Of a stretch of DNA of 64,000 nucleotides, positions 34,005-43,949 are shown piece after piece. The stretch is from Megamerina dolium. Its lineage: Eukaryota; Arthropoda; Insecta; Diptera; Megamerinidae. Within the stretch, counting starts at the first letter, position 1, and every line of letters starts with the position of its first letter. Where the stretch lies: assembly GCA_963854835.1 (NCBI GenBank), contig OY978525.1, positions 54,063,948-54,127,947 of the forward strand, in the 5' to 3' direction. The translations under genes and the position numbers were made by a program. A model generated the notes under the pieces. The model was not told where the DNA came from, did not search any database, and was given only the letters and a program-made list of their open reading frames with translations.

Positions 34005-34497
34005 GTTATAGTCGTTGTTTGGATCTAATCTGTTATGTTTTGTGAAGGCTACTATGCCTTTATTTGCATTGTAGTTGTCGGTGTTAGTACAGGTGTCTTG
34101 CATTGTGCACTCCATGATAATTGTGATTATAAAACGTCAGGTGAATGAGTAATCTGCTGCTTACCAGCTTCTGTTGTTGTAATTCTGAAATTATTTTTTA
34201 GTACCCGTTATTACTGTTGGTTGATGTTGTGAAGAAGAGTAATTTGATCTATTGTCACTTATAATGTTTGTGTTGTTGGCGCTTTTTATTTCCTCACATA
34301 CACTGGGCACTGTTTTGCGAGGAGAAGAGCGTTGTAGACTCGTTTTTTAATAATATTTGTGATAACTGCAAATTGTATTTATATTTAAATTTATTGTGAG
34401 TCTATATCGCTATTAGAATGTTTTGATTAATTATTATATTTAATTTTCTTTTCAGAATGTTAAATGATTGATTAGTAGGAGCGCTTTGGAGCATATG

Positions 34498-34498
<1 letters not shown>

Positions 34499-34580
<82 letters not shown>
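34499..34580. repeat. (TA)n array
   Basis: Alternating TA tract of about 80 bases with one or two TG interruptions. It lies left of the inverted SINE pair; ORFs reading through it (Tyr-Ile repeats) are artefacts. Confidence 0.95.
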
Positions 34581-34581
<1 letters not shown>

Positions 34582-34979
34582 GTATAAGTGGGTGCCGTAG
34601 CTCAGTGGTTAGTGTGTTCGCCTTCTGATCTGTAGGTCGGTGGTTCAATCCCCGGCTGATGCATAACAAATTTACTGTTGTGCGTCTTAAATTTTGGACA
34701 ATATTAGAAGGGACCTACTTATTTTAGCCGGTTCCGAACGGCAGAACATTTGTGACATCACTTTTTCTGAGCTTTGTCACAGAGTTCTTTAAGAAGCTTT
34801 TTCATGGCAAGTTGTTACTGTCGGAAGAATTGCCAATTGCTTGCCGACAGGTGGCTACCGTTCGAAAGAAAAATCTTATCGATATTAAATTTGTTATGCA
34901 TCAGCCGGGGATTGAACCACCGACCTACAGATCAGAAGGCGAACACACTAACCACTGAGTTACGGCACCCACTTATACA
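34581..34979. mobile_element. tRNA-derived SINE, inverted head pair (copy E)
   Basis: A plus-strand SINE head (34589-34676, box A TAGCTCAGTGG, box B GGTTCAATCCC) joins directly to a minus-strand SINE lacking its last part (34677-34970). The arms 34581-34676 and 34885-34979 are almost perfect complements, including the flanking TGTATAAGTG. The 3' half of the plus copy is absent. The head has no matching acceptor stem at its 3' side, so it is not a functional tRNA gene. Confidence 0.85.
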
Positions 34980-35168
<189 letters not shown>

Positions 35169-35429
35169 TGGCTCCCAGCTTATTTCGTACAGTGACAGTT
35201 TAAAAATTGCTGCAGTCGTAATTCCTAATATAGCAAAAATTTGAACAAAATATAAATGCCATTTTTGAAAGGAAGGTTTGTTTTTTATTTTCCAAAATTT
35301 ACTTTTTCAAAATTTTAGTGTTTGACACTATAAAAAAATAAAATAAGAAAAAAATAGGAAAATTCATGTCACAGCTTATTTCGTACAGTCTCTTTAAGTT
35401 CAAACTAAAAACAAAGTAAGTTGATTTTA

Positions 35430-36445
35430 ATATTTAGTATGACATCCCTTAGCGTTAATGACAGCCTGGAGTCTACTTGTCATTGAATCCACCAATTTTT
35501 GAGTGATGTCTGGTGTGATTTTTTTCCATTCCTCCATCAGTACCTTCTTTAGGTCTTGCTTATTAGAAATCTTGTGTGTTCTTATTTTATTGTCCAAAAT
35601 AGACTAAAGATTTTCAATCACATTCATGTCAGGTGACTGTGGTGGTGGAGACATCAAGTGTGAGCAGTTCAAATAAGCCAAGATTGCACAATCCCAGATT
35701 TATGTTTTTGGTCATTATCTTGGTAATACCGAAATTCTTCCCGCAAACCCAGTTTGTCTGCACTTTGAAGTAAATTGTTTTTCAGAATCTCGAGGTACTT
35801 CATTTTGTCCATTGTTCCCTCAATAAAAACCAATTCACCTACTCCGGCTGCTGACATACAGGCCCAAACCATCACGCTACCGCCACCATGCTTCACTGTG
35901 GGCTTAAGGTTCTCCTTGTTTAGCTCGGTATTCGCTTTACGCCAAACATATGACATTCCGTCCGAGCCAAAAATATTAAACTTAGACTCATCCGCGAAAA
36001 TAACGGTATTCCAGAACGCAGGAGTATTAATAATATGCTCTTTGGCGAAGTCAAGTCGGCGTTGTATATTCATTTTCGAAATGAATGGTTTCTTTCGGGC
36101 TACTCGACCGTTCAAGTCATGATTGCGCAGCACACGTCGGACAGTTTCAGCACTGGATGATTTTCCTATTTCACGCTGAACCTCTGCAGCCAACTTCGGA
36201 GCGGATAACTTTGGATTTTTCTTAATTTTTCGTACAATATAACGCTCGTCTGATGCGTTGAAAATCTTATTAGGTGCTTCTCTGCCCTTGTTCTCCAACC
36301 GATTTTCGCGAACGAAGCGTTGAATGATGTATTGGACAGTTGAGGCACTTAAATTTGTCATTTCAGCAATTTTTCGCACACTCTGACCTTTCCTAAAATG
36401 GTTAATTACCAGTTTACGCTGTTCCATCGTTGTACGATGACCCAT
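35430..36445 (-). pseudogene. Tc1-like transposase, broken near the C-terminus
   Basis: The 258-residue open part (35669-36445) starts MGHRTTMEQRKLVINHFRKG, with two helix-turn-helix units (QSVRKIAEMTNLSASTVQYI; SAPKLAAEVQREIG). Then comes the catalytic core: FADESKFNIFGSDG (first Asp), GGGSVMVWACMSAAG and YQDNDQKHKS (second Asp). The frame breaks after VQSWLI. In the next frame SPPPQSPDMNVIENL provides the third acidic residue (Glu, DD34E), followed by a TAG stop where family members have Trp. The C-terminal helix then continues to an end near 35430. Frameshift plus nonsense codon mean no active protein. It would bind the IR/DR sites and cut at TA. Confidence 0.85.
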
Positions 36446-36477
36446 AAAGCTAAATGTTTAATTTACAGCACTTTAAC

Positions 36478-36681
36478 AGTTCGTGAAAGTCACCAATAAG
36501 AGTGGACGTGTTTGATAGAGTCGGAAAAGTTATTGTTTTCGGTATAAAAAAAAAAAAAAAAATTTTAATATTTTGCGAAAAGACGCTAAGAAACTCAAGG
36601 AGTTATTTCGGTGATTTGTTTTTTTTTTTTTTTAGAAAAAAAAAATAAAATAATATCGTTTGCAAACAATTTGTTTATAAT
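36478..36681 (+). promoter_or_regulatory. J1a 5' UTR with internal promoter candidates
   Basis: The inferred first base lies in ACAGTT, close to the arthropod initiator TCAGTY. GGACGTG follows at 36504-36510, about 27 bases on, matching the downstream promoter element first described in jockey (consensus RGWCGTG). The spacing is one base short of the usual +28 if A36478 is +1. A- and T-runs of 15-18 bases fill the middle. J1b has the same GGACGTG block (complement at 26891-26897). Confidence 0.6.
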
Positions 36682-38304
36682 ATGAGTGTTCAGCGCTCTC
36701 CTCCCCGGCAACGGCAATCGCCTGTTAATGTGTGTGTAAACAATAATTTGCAATCACCCGCGCAAACCCCCCCGATTAGTGCACTATCAAAAAAAACAGT
36801 TGATACACACTGCACAAGTGAAAGTAACAGTGTTAATCTTTTGCCTGTACATATTCCTCACTCTAACACTACATCAAAATTTGCAACAACAATAAATACA
36901 GACAAAAAAAATAGTTTGTTCTCTCGTGATATACTATCTCCCTCTATACCGTGGAGTGTACAATGCGCTTCTCCTGCTGTAACACCAACAGCTACAACAT
37001 CAAAGCAAACAAATAACGGCCTTTCTACTGAAGTGCATGACCCAGTAGTTAAAGCAACTAGTGCGATGACTAATAAAGAACCAGTTGCTGTTCAAACTGG
37101 AATTGATCGCTACATTACTGTAGTAAAGCGAAAAAGAAGTCCACAAAATTCAAAACAAATGAATTCAACAAAAATTCAAAAGCAGAACACTGCCCCTATC
37201 AGTTCGGAAAATAGATACGCTTTGCTTTCAGGTGATGAAAGTGACGAAAATATTATCTCCAAGAAAAATTTCAAACCCCCACCCATTTTCTTAAGAGAAC
37301 GCAACTCAGATAAGTTGATTTCTAGAATTACAAGTCTTATAGGACCAAAGAATTTCCACGTTGTTCCTATTCGCAAAGGCCAAATTGAGGAAACGAAAGT
37401 GCAAATCTACAGCGAAACTCATTATCGCAAAGTAATTGCGGAATTTGATGCTGTAAAAAAGAATTACTACACATATCAGCTAAAAAGTAGTAAGGGCTTA
37501 ATCGTTGTACTCAAAGGCGTCGAACCCAACGTTGACATTAACGAAATCAAACTTGCCCTTCAGGAAGAAGGGTTTCAAGCCAAAACAGTATTCAACATTC
37601 TCAACAAGAGCAATATACCTCAACCGTTATATCGTATTGAGCTTCAGCCTGAAACAAAACCCCTGAAAAAAGGTGAAGTACACCCCATATATAAAATTCG
37701 ATATTTATTGCATCGCAAAATCACAATCGAAGAACCCCATAAGAGAACTGGACCTCCTCAGTGCAGTAACTGCCAAGAATATGGACATACTAAGACATAT
37801 TGTACCCTGCCAGCTGTTTGTGTGATTTGTGGAGATCTCCATAAATCAAACATATGCCCAAAATCTAAAGGCGATGCTAGCATGAAAAAATGCAGCAATT
37901 GTGGAGGTAATCACACCGCAAATTATAGAGGTTGCCCAGTATATACAACCCTAAAGCTAAATTTCTCCGCTAGCAATCAACCTCTAAAACAAGTTGAGCA
38001 AACTCAGATAGCCAACTCAAGTAAGAGACAAAATATTGATGCAACACAATTCTTCTCTGCAATCCCAAACAAGAATCAAACCAATTCATACGCTAGCGTG
38101 TTAAAACAAAACACACACCAACAAAGCAATGTAAATAATGAGCAGAAACACTCACTGCCCACCCAACAGCCAAGTACCCTTGAACATTTGCTTCAAACAT
38201 TAATTCAGAATATGAACCAATTCATGAACTCAATGCAAACAATGATGCAAGAAATGATGAAAAATCAATCGATGTTACTCCAAACATTGCTATCCAGACC
38301 ATGA
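36682..38304 (+). CDS. J1a ORF1, gag-like RNA-binding protein
   Basis: This 540-residue protein has a disordered Ser/Thr/Asn-rich N-terminus with RYITVVKRKRSPQNS near residue 140. A PRE_C2HC-like region follows at about residues 230-345 (SSKGLIVVLKGVEPNVDINE). Three CCHC-type knuckles come next: CSNCQEYGHTKTYC (about 360-373), CVICGDLHKSNIC (about 378-390) and CSNCGGNHTANYRGC (about 403-417). The C-terminus is rich in Met and Gln, possibly helical. Jockey ORF1 proteins bind the element RNA and form ribonucleoprotein. The start was chosen because J1b has an ATG at the same place. The stop codon overlaps the ORF2 start as ATGA. No stop or frameshift is seen. Confidence 0.92.
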   Translation: MSVQRSPPRQRQSPVNVCVNNNLQSPAQTPPISALSKKTVDTHCTSESNSVNLLPVHIPHSNTTSKFATTINTDKKNSLFSRDILSPSIPWSVQCASPAVTPTATTSKQTNNGLSTEVHDPVVKATSAMTNKEPVAVQTGIDRYITVVKRKRSPQNSKQMNSTKIQKQNTAPISSENRYALLSGDESDENIISKKNFKPPPIFLRERNSDKLISRITSLIGPKNFHVVPIRKGQIEETKVQIYSETHYRKVIAEFDAVKKNYYTYQLKSSKGLIVVLKGVEPNVDINEIKLALQEEGFQAKTVFNILNKSNIPQPLYRIELQPETKPLKKGEVHPIYKIRYLLHRKITIEEPHKRTGPPQCSNCQEYGHTKTYCTLPAVCVICGDLHKSNICPKSKGDASMKKCSNCGGNHTANYRGCPVYTTLKLNFSASNQPLKQVEQTQIANSSKRQNIDATQFFSAIPNKNQTNSYASVLKQNTHQQSNVNNEQKHSLPTQQPSTLEHLLQTLIQNMNQFMNSMQTMMQEMMKNQSMLLQTLLSRP

Positions 38305-40949
38305 GTTGTCTCAAGATATGCCACTGGAACGCCAACGGCTTAAGCCAGCACCGTTTGGAGCTAATTCAATTCCTTGCATCCAACCAAATCGACATAATGA
38401 TGATATCTGAGACCCATTTCACTGACAAAAATTGCTACCAAATACCATATTACAAACTGTACACCACAAATCATCCGCATGGTAAGGCACGCGGAGGAAC
38501 TGCCATATTGATAAAAAGCAGAATAAAACATCATGTTCTCGAAGATTTCAGTAGCGTCTACTTGCAAGCAACATCTATATGTCTGGAAGAATACATCTCT
38601 AAGCTAGTAATATCTGCGATATACTGTCCCCCAAGATACAGTATTACCGAACAGCAATATAAAGAATTTTTCTCAACTCTTGGTAGCAAATTCTTGGTTG
38701 CTGGCGATTTCAACGCCAAACACACTCACTGGGGCTCCCGCTTAATAACTCCAAAAGGCAGAAGACTATGTTCAATCATCACTAACTACGGCTACGATGT
38801 TATTTCAAATGGTCAACCGACATATTGGCCGACGGACAAGAGGAAAATACCCGATCTCATCGACTTTGGAGTCGCCAAAGGTTTGCAGATGGAAAATATC
38901 TCCACAGAGTGTAATTATGATCTATCATCTGACCACTCACCCATGGTAATATCTATAAAATCACCAAGCCCCCAAGGTAATTGCGTTAGAAAGAAAATAG
39001 ACTGGTTAAAATTCAAGAAATATATAAATTCCCATCTTCCTCTGAGTACTGTATTAAGAAATGGACACGATGTAGACTCAGCACTCGAAAATTTCAACCA
39101 GCTGCTCTCATTAGCTCTCAGCTCAGCCACCTGCACAAAGGTATGCAAGCAATCAAACTATAGCCCATACACACCAGCCGACATTGAATTGCTAGTAAGA
39201 CAGAAAAGAAGACTCCGAAGACAATGGCAAGAATTCAGATCACCGAATCTGAAAACACAGCTACAGCACTGCACTCGAAAGTTAAAGCAAGCCTTAAAAA
39301 ATAAAAACAACAAAGAGTTAGAAGAGCACATAGCGAAATTAACACCTGGTGAAGCGTCAGACTACTCTTTGTGGAAATCAGCAAAAAACTCAAATCGGCC
39401 AATTCTCACTGATTCCCCCATCCGTTTGAGTGACGGTAATTGGGCTAGAAGCAACTGTGAGAAGGGTTTGGCTTTTGCAAACCACCTAAAAAGTGTGTTT
39501 ACACCCAATCCACCCTCTTCACAGTCCTCATTACCAATATTAACTTCTCAACCTTGCTCAATAACGCTCAAAATTAAAAAAAAGGACATATTCAAAGCAA
39601 TTTATAAAGATTTAAACCCAAAAAAATCACCTGGTCCAGATAAAATTACCGGTAAAATGATAAAAGAGCTACCTCCGGCTTCAGTAATTCATCTCATGCA
39701 CATTTTCAATGCTATCCTTCGTATTAAACACTATCCCAAATGCTGGAAAACTTCAAAAATTATTATGATAGCAAAACCAGGGAAAGACCCTACAAAAGTT
39801 GCATCGTACAGACCTATCAGCCTCCTGCCTCTACTTTCTAAAGTATTCGAAAAGCTACTTGTCATGAATATAACTCCATTTATTAATCTCAACCAACTGA
39901 TTCCTCAACATCAGTTTGGATTTAGAAAACAGCACGGCACAATAGAACAAGTCCACCGCATTGTAACTCTGATAAGGAACACTTTTGAAGAAAAAAAGTA
40001 TTGCTCAGCTGTCTTTCTTGATATCACTCAAGCTTTCGATAAAGTATGGCACGACGGCCTTATTTACAAACTCAAACTATTACTGCCTGCAAATGTCTCC
40101 TCATTGCTTAGTAGCTACCTCACGAAAAGACAATTTCTGGTACATCACAAGGATTACACAACAAATCCATTGGATATTCACGCTGGCGTTCCTCAAGGAA
40201 GCGTTTTGGGCCCCTTACTGTATCTCTTATACACTACAGATATGCCCAGCAATAACCATACATTTATATCGACCTTTGCAGACGATACGGCAATATTGTG
40301 CTCTCGCTCTAACCCCATAGAAGCTACTAAACTCCTGCAGACTCATATCGATTCTCTCGAAATCTGGCTAGCAAAATGGCGTATAAAAGTCAATGAATCA
40401 AAGAGCGTACATGTAACCTTCACGCTAAGGCCAGATACATGTCCCCCACTTAAAATTAATGGCCAATCAGTTCCACAATGTTCCTCAACAAAGTACTTGG
40501 GTATTCACCTCGACAGAAGGCTGACCTGGAAAAATCACATAGAGGCAAAGAAAACTCAGATCAAGCTTAAAATTAATCAGTTATGGTGGCTGTTACACAA
40601 AAAATCAAAGTTGAATCTCGAATACAAAGTGCTATTATATAAAGCAATCCTGAAGCCAATCTGGACTTATGGTATTCAGTTTTGGGGCACCGCATCTCCC
40701 TCAAATATCGAAAAATTGCAGCGAATACAATCCAAGTGTCTGCGAATTATTGTAAACGCGCCTTGGTATATGAGGAACGTTAACATCCATCGAGATTTAA
40801 ATGTATCCACAATTTCTGAGGAAGTTGCAATGTCTTGCAGAAGCTACATTCAAAAATTACACAGTCATCCGAATCCCCTTGCTAGGCAATTGTTGCTGAG
40901 CACAGGGCATCGTCGATTAAAAAGAAAAGACACACTGAATATGCTGTGA
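38301..40949 (+). CDS. J1a ORF2, endonuclease-reverse transcriptase
   Basis: 882 residues without interruption, the normal size for Jockey ORF2. Endonuclease: LKICHWNANGLSQH (about 4-17), MMISETHF (catalytic Glu, about 34-41), VAGDFNAKHTHWGS (about 133-146), DLSSDHSPM (about 207-215). RT: KSPGPDKITG (about 442), SYRPISLLPLLSKVFEKLL (about 502-520), motif A FLDITQAFDKVWHDG (about 571), motif B AGVPQGSVLGP (about 628), motif C FADDTAIL (about 658), and KYLGIHLDRRLTWKNH (about 731). The thumb (YGIQFWGTASPSN) follows near 790. No RNase H is present, as expected for Jockey. All catalytic residues I can identify are kept. It would nick DNA and copy the J1 RNA by target-primed reverse transcription. 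Confidence 0.95.
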   Translation: MSCLKICHWNANGLSQHRLELIQFLASNQIDIMMISETHFTDKNCYQIPYYKLYTTNHPHGKARGGTAILIKSRIKHHVLEDFSSVYLQATSICLEEYISKLVISAIYCPPRYSITEQQYKEFFSTLGSKFLVAGDFNAKHTHWGSRLITPKGRRLCSIITNYGYDVISNGQPTYWPTDKRKIPDLIDFGVAKGLQMENISTECNYDLSSDHSPMVISIKSPSPQGNCVRKKIDWLKFKKYINSHLPLSTVLRNGHDVDSALENFNQLLSLALSSATCTKVCKQSNYSPYTPADIELLVRQKRRLRRQWQEFRSPNLKTQLQHCTRKLKQALKNKNNKELEEHIAKLTPGEASDYSLWKSAKNSNRPILTDSPIRLSDGNWARSNCEKGLAFANHLKSVFTPNPPSSQSSLPILTSQPCSITLKIKKKDIFKAIYKDLNPKKSPGPDKITGKMIKELPPASVIHLMHIFNAILRIKHYPKCWKTSKIIMIAKPGKDPTKVASYRPISLLPLLSKVFEKLLVMNITPFINLNQLIPQHQFGFRKQHGTIEQVHRIVTLIRNTFEEKKYCSAVFLDITQAFDKVWHDGLIYKLKLLLPANVSSLLSSYLTKRQFLVHHKDYTTNPLDIHAGVPQGSVLGPLLYLLYTTDMPSNNHTFISTFADDTAILCSRSNPIEATKLLQTHIDSLEIWLAKWRIKVNESKSVHVTFTLRPDTCPPLKINGQSVPQCSSTKYLGIHLDRRLTWKNHIEAKKTQIKLKINQLWWLLHKKSKLNLEYKVLLYKAILKPIWTYGIQFWGTASPSNIEKLQRIQSKCLRIIVNAPWYMRNVNIHRDLNVSTISEEVAMSCRSYIQKLHSHPNPLARQLLLSTGHRRLKRKDTLNML

Positions 40950-41080
40950 AATTGCTATACCTCGTGAGTCAACAAATTGTGATGGAACGTTGGGAATATC
41001 ACATAATTTTATTTAGTTTGTAAGATTTGATTACATATTGTTAGTTTCTAAGTAATTTTAGAAAGATTCAATAAAAAAAC

Positions 41081-41114
<34 letters not shown>
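40950..41114 (+). terminator. J1a 3' UTR, polyadenylation signal and poly(A) tail
   Basis: A 165-base tail after the ORF2 stop ends with AATAAA at 41070-41075, ten bases before a 30-A run (41085-41114). J1b carries the same tail in reverse (22575-22740). The poly(A) is followed at once by the ACTTTAAC target repeat. Confidence 0.85.
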
Positions 41115-41117
<3 letters not shown>

Positions 41118-41458
41118 TTAACTATTTAAAATAATAATAATAAAAATTGTTATAATAGTTAAAAAGGTCCAAAAACTCGTACAATTCAAAAAAACTTTGT
41201 AACTGCGCGGCAGAATGAAACTTACTTACATTGAAGTTTGTGTACGAAATAAGATGTGAGCTGAAAATCAGCTGATCAATAGTTTTTCTCTCTTGCATAG
41301 CAAAAAGAAAAATTTTTGGGGTTCCCCGTTTTCTTATTAGGTTTACTAAACACATACACAGACATCTACATTCAAAACTTATCGATAAGTTTTTTAGTTT
41401 CGATGTTACAGCCATGTACATAAAAATATATACACTGTACGAAATAAGCTGTGAGCCA

Positions 41459-41461
<3 letters not shown>

Positions 41462-41543
<82 letters not shown>
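41462..41543. repeat. (TA)n array, right part
   Basis: About 80 bases of uninterrupted TA directly outside the right Tc1 terminus; the continuation of 34980-35165. Confidence 0.95.
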
Positions 41544-41549
<6 letters not shown>

Positions 41550-41710
41550 GCAAATCGTTGTTCTGAGTGTGATTTCTCATTTATGTACTTGGTATGTACA
41601 TAACTTTATAGCGGGATTTATTAGAATCGCATGAGCAATAAGAAGGAAAGAAATACTAATTTGTACAAAGGTACAGTCGCTATCATACGTTGGATAAGAC
41701 AACTCTCGAA

Positions 41711-42240
41711 ATGAGTGCAAGGCGACTTAGAAATTTGCAACGAAGTGGATCAGCAGTGGATGTTGGGTTTCCACAATCAACAATGGATTTAAACGATGCA
41801 AACACAGGTTTCAGCATGAACTATGCTGCAGTGACACCGCGGTAATTATTAAAACAAGCACACACAACTACTCAATTTAAAGAAAAGCTTTCTATTTATG
41901 AACAAATGAAAAGCGAAAATGAATTTGGGAACTCCAATAAAGGCAATCGTGAACATGTAGCCAATTTGTCGAGAAATATGCAAAAGAGTCGCAGTAATAA
42001 AACGCGGTACTGATTTAATTGTGGCTCTTCAGAACACGAATCATATGTATGCCCAGAAAAATCAAATGGTCCAAAATGTTTCGGATGCAACAATTTTGAT
42101 CATAAACAGTCAGATTGCCCTATGCAGATAAAAATTTCATCGAATATGGAGCAAAAAACGAATATGATGCATCCAGTAATTCTTAATGGCGTGGTGCTTT
42201 ATGGACTAATGGACGCTGGTAGTGACGTCTGTCTTTTGAA
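41711..42240 (+). pseudogene. Gypsy-1 gag and protease remnant
   Basis: The frame from ATG 41711 (MSARRLRNLQRSGSAVD) breaks at a TAA near 41843. The main capsid domain appears deleted. Near 42010 a zinc knuckle begins with a TGA where the first Cys should be (then FNCGSSEHESYVCP). The second knuckle CFGCNNFDHKQSDCP is intact. A protease motif, LMDAGSDVCLL, follows at about 42208-42240; DAG stands in place of the usual D-S/T-G. The products would form the particle core and cut the polyprotein. Confidence 0.65.
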
Positions 42241-42243
42241 AAA

Positions 42244-43446
42244 GTGTCAACTTCAGGTAGTCCGTCCGTAAAATATTTCTACAAAATCGCGACTTTTATT
42301 GACAGGTATCGGAGCAAACATTATCGCATAGCTAACTTGTGCCTAGATGGCGTTTTGTTCAATGATATTAAATTCTGCATTGTGGATAATGGCTTTGTTG
42401 GTCCCGATATTATAATTGGAATGAGTCTGCTTAATAAGGCGGTAGTAAAAATTGTAAAAGGCGAAACGAGCGTAACGAAGGCTGAAAAAGAAGCAAACTA
42501 TGTACCTGAAGAAGAAGATGAGGCTAATTGCTTTTTAACGAAGATGGATGACAGCATATTCCAGGAGGCGCAGCGGGATATCAATTTTTCAGCCATTCCG
42601 AACAATGAAGTCCGCAGCGTCGTGAAAAGCTTAGTTGAAAACTACTCGCCAACGAAGCCTAAACATTCTCCTGTTGTGATGAAGATCGTGCCAATTGACG
42701 ACAAGCCGGTTTACCGGTCACCACGATGATTCCCACCTGTGGAAACGATCGATCAAATTGAGCAATGGATTCGAGACGGCATTGTACGAGAAAGCATTGC
42801 AGACTACGCCAGTCAAGTCGTGCTTGTCAGAAAGAAAGATGGAACTCATCGATTGTGTATTGATTACAGGGCCGTCAACCAGGAAATCCACAAAGACAGA
42901 TTCCCGTTACCGGTGATAGAGGACCAAATTGATCGTCTGCAAGACACTTTATTTTTTACGACCCTGGACTTAGAAAATGGCTTTTTCCATGTCATCGTGG
43001 AAGAAAGCAGCAGAAAATTCACTGCATTTGTTATTCAAAGCGGACAGTTTGAGTTCTTAAAAGTTCCTTCTAGTTTATGCAACTCACCAAGTACTTTTCA
43101 GAAGTACATAAATTCATTCATTTTCAGTGACCTTATTCGAGAGGCAGTGGTAATCGATCATATTGTATTACCATCGAAGACCATTGAAGAAAGCTTGAGT
43201 GATTTAAAAAAGGCTCTTGATGTAGCAGCAGCAAATGGTTTGAAGTTCAAGTGGAAGAAGTGTCAATTTATGCAGCACAAAATTGAGTATTTAGGCCATC
43301 TGATTGGCAACGGCACAGTGGCACCATCCGATGCGAAGATTAAAGCGGAAACTAAGTTCCCCATTCCAAGGACAACCAATCAGCTTCAAAGTTTCTTAGG
43401 CCTGGCCGGTTACTTTAGGAAGTACAATCCAAATTTTTCAATATGA
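42244..43446 (+). pseudogene. Gypsy-1 protease end and reverse transcriptase, inactivated
   Basis: A 161-residue stretch (42244-42729) gives the protease C-terminal half (GPDIIIGMSLLNKAVVKI) and connection, ending in a TGA at 42727. RT continues at 42739-43446: LVRKKDGTHRLCIDYRAVNQ, FFTTLDLENGFFHVIVEESS (motif A), FLKVPSSLCNSPSTFQKYIN, then VVIDHIVLPSKTIEES, where the YxDD catalytic box has become VIDH. YLGHLIGNGTV and LAGYFRKYNPNFS finish the domain. Loss of the second Asp means it cannot polymerise even if read through. Confidence 0.85.
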
Positions 43447-43455
43447 GCAAAGCCG

Positions 43456-43930
43456 TTGACGGAGCTAACAAAGTGTGAAGGGCAAATGGTTCTTGGTCTA
43501 AACGAATTAAAAGCCATACAGGATTTGAAGAATGCGCTATCGACTAAACCAGTACTTAGAATTTTTAAATATGGCATAACCACCGAGCTGCACACCGATG
43601 CCAGTAAACAAGGTTATGGAGCAGTGCTTTTACAGCGAGACGACGAAGATAATGCTCTGCATCCTGTTTTTTATATGAGCAAGAGCACATCAGAGAAAAA
43701 CTACTCTAGTTACAAGTTGGAGGTGTTAGCTGTGATCGAAGCCGTCAAGAAGTTTCGTATTTATTTAATTTGCCAACGATTCAAAATAGTAACCGATTGT
43801 AAAGCTTTCGAATGTACGATGAAGAAAAGGGCATTTGGCCACCAGAGCAGCCACGTGAGCACTGCTTCTAGAGAAATTCGACTACTGGATAGAGCATCGA
43901 GCGGGCAGCAACATAAGTCACGTTGACGCT
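43456..43930 (+). pseudogene. Gypsy-1 RNase H domain
   Basis: The 156-residue open stretch starts MTELTKCEGQMVLGLNELKA (connection), then gives TELHTDASKQGYGAVLLQRD with the catalytic Asp, YMSKSTSEKNYSSYKLEVLA with the catalytic Glu, and KIVTDCKAFECTMKKRAF with the second Asp. The last part (EHRAGSNISHVDALSR-like, near 43890-43945) lies in another frame, so a frameshift is present near 43850. Confidence 0.8.
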
Positions 43931-43949
43931 CTAAGTCGTAATCTAGCTG

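Larger units (their letters stand above)
29724..34490 (-). mobile_element. Jockey-type LINE J3, antisense, split by RTE copy F
   Basis: The copy starts with a poly(T) run at 29724-29735 (the poly(A) tail on the minus strand) and continues with 3' UTR, RT, endonuclease and ORF1 pieces to 32347. ORF1 N-terminal sequence reappears at 34006-34350 beyond RTE copy F: CATTGTGCACTCC matches the J1 CATTGTACACTCC block, and the GGAGAAGAGCGTTG block matches the region next to the J1 start codon. The outer boundary near 34490 is approximate. J3 is diverged from J1 and internally deleted. Confidence 0.75.
36478..41114 (+). mobile_element. Full-length, ORF-intact Jockey-type LINE (J1a)
   Basis: All parts of a complete element are present: a 5' UTR (36478-36681), ORF1, ORF2 overlapping by four bases, a short 3' UTR with AATAAA at 41070-41075 and a 30-base poly(A) at 41085-41114. 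An 8-bp direct repeat (ACTTTAAC) at 36470-36477 and 41115-41122 marks the target site. It inserted 25-33 bases upstream of the start codon of the Tc1 transposase. ORF1 and ORF2 have no stops, so this is the best candidate in the window for a recently active element. A highly similar inverted copy is J1b. Confidence 0.92.

Noticed and set aside
34589..34662. Possible tRNA gene (box A TAGCTCAGTGG, box B GGTTCAATCCC)
   Set aside because: The 3' side does not complement the GGGTGCC acceptor strand, the same head recurs in at least five places fused to one body, and copies have target duplications. It is a SINE head.
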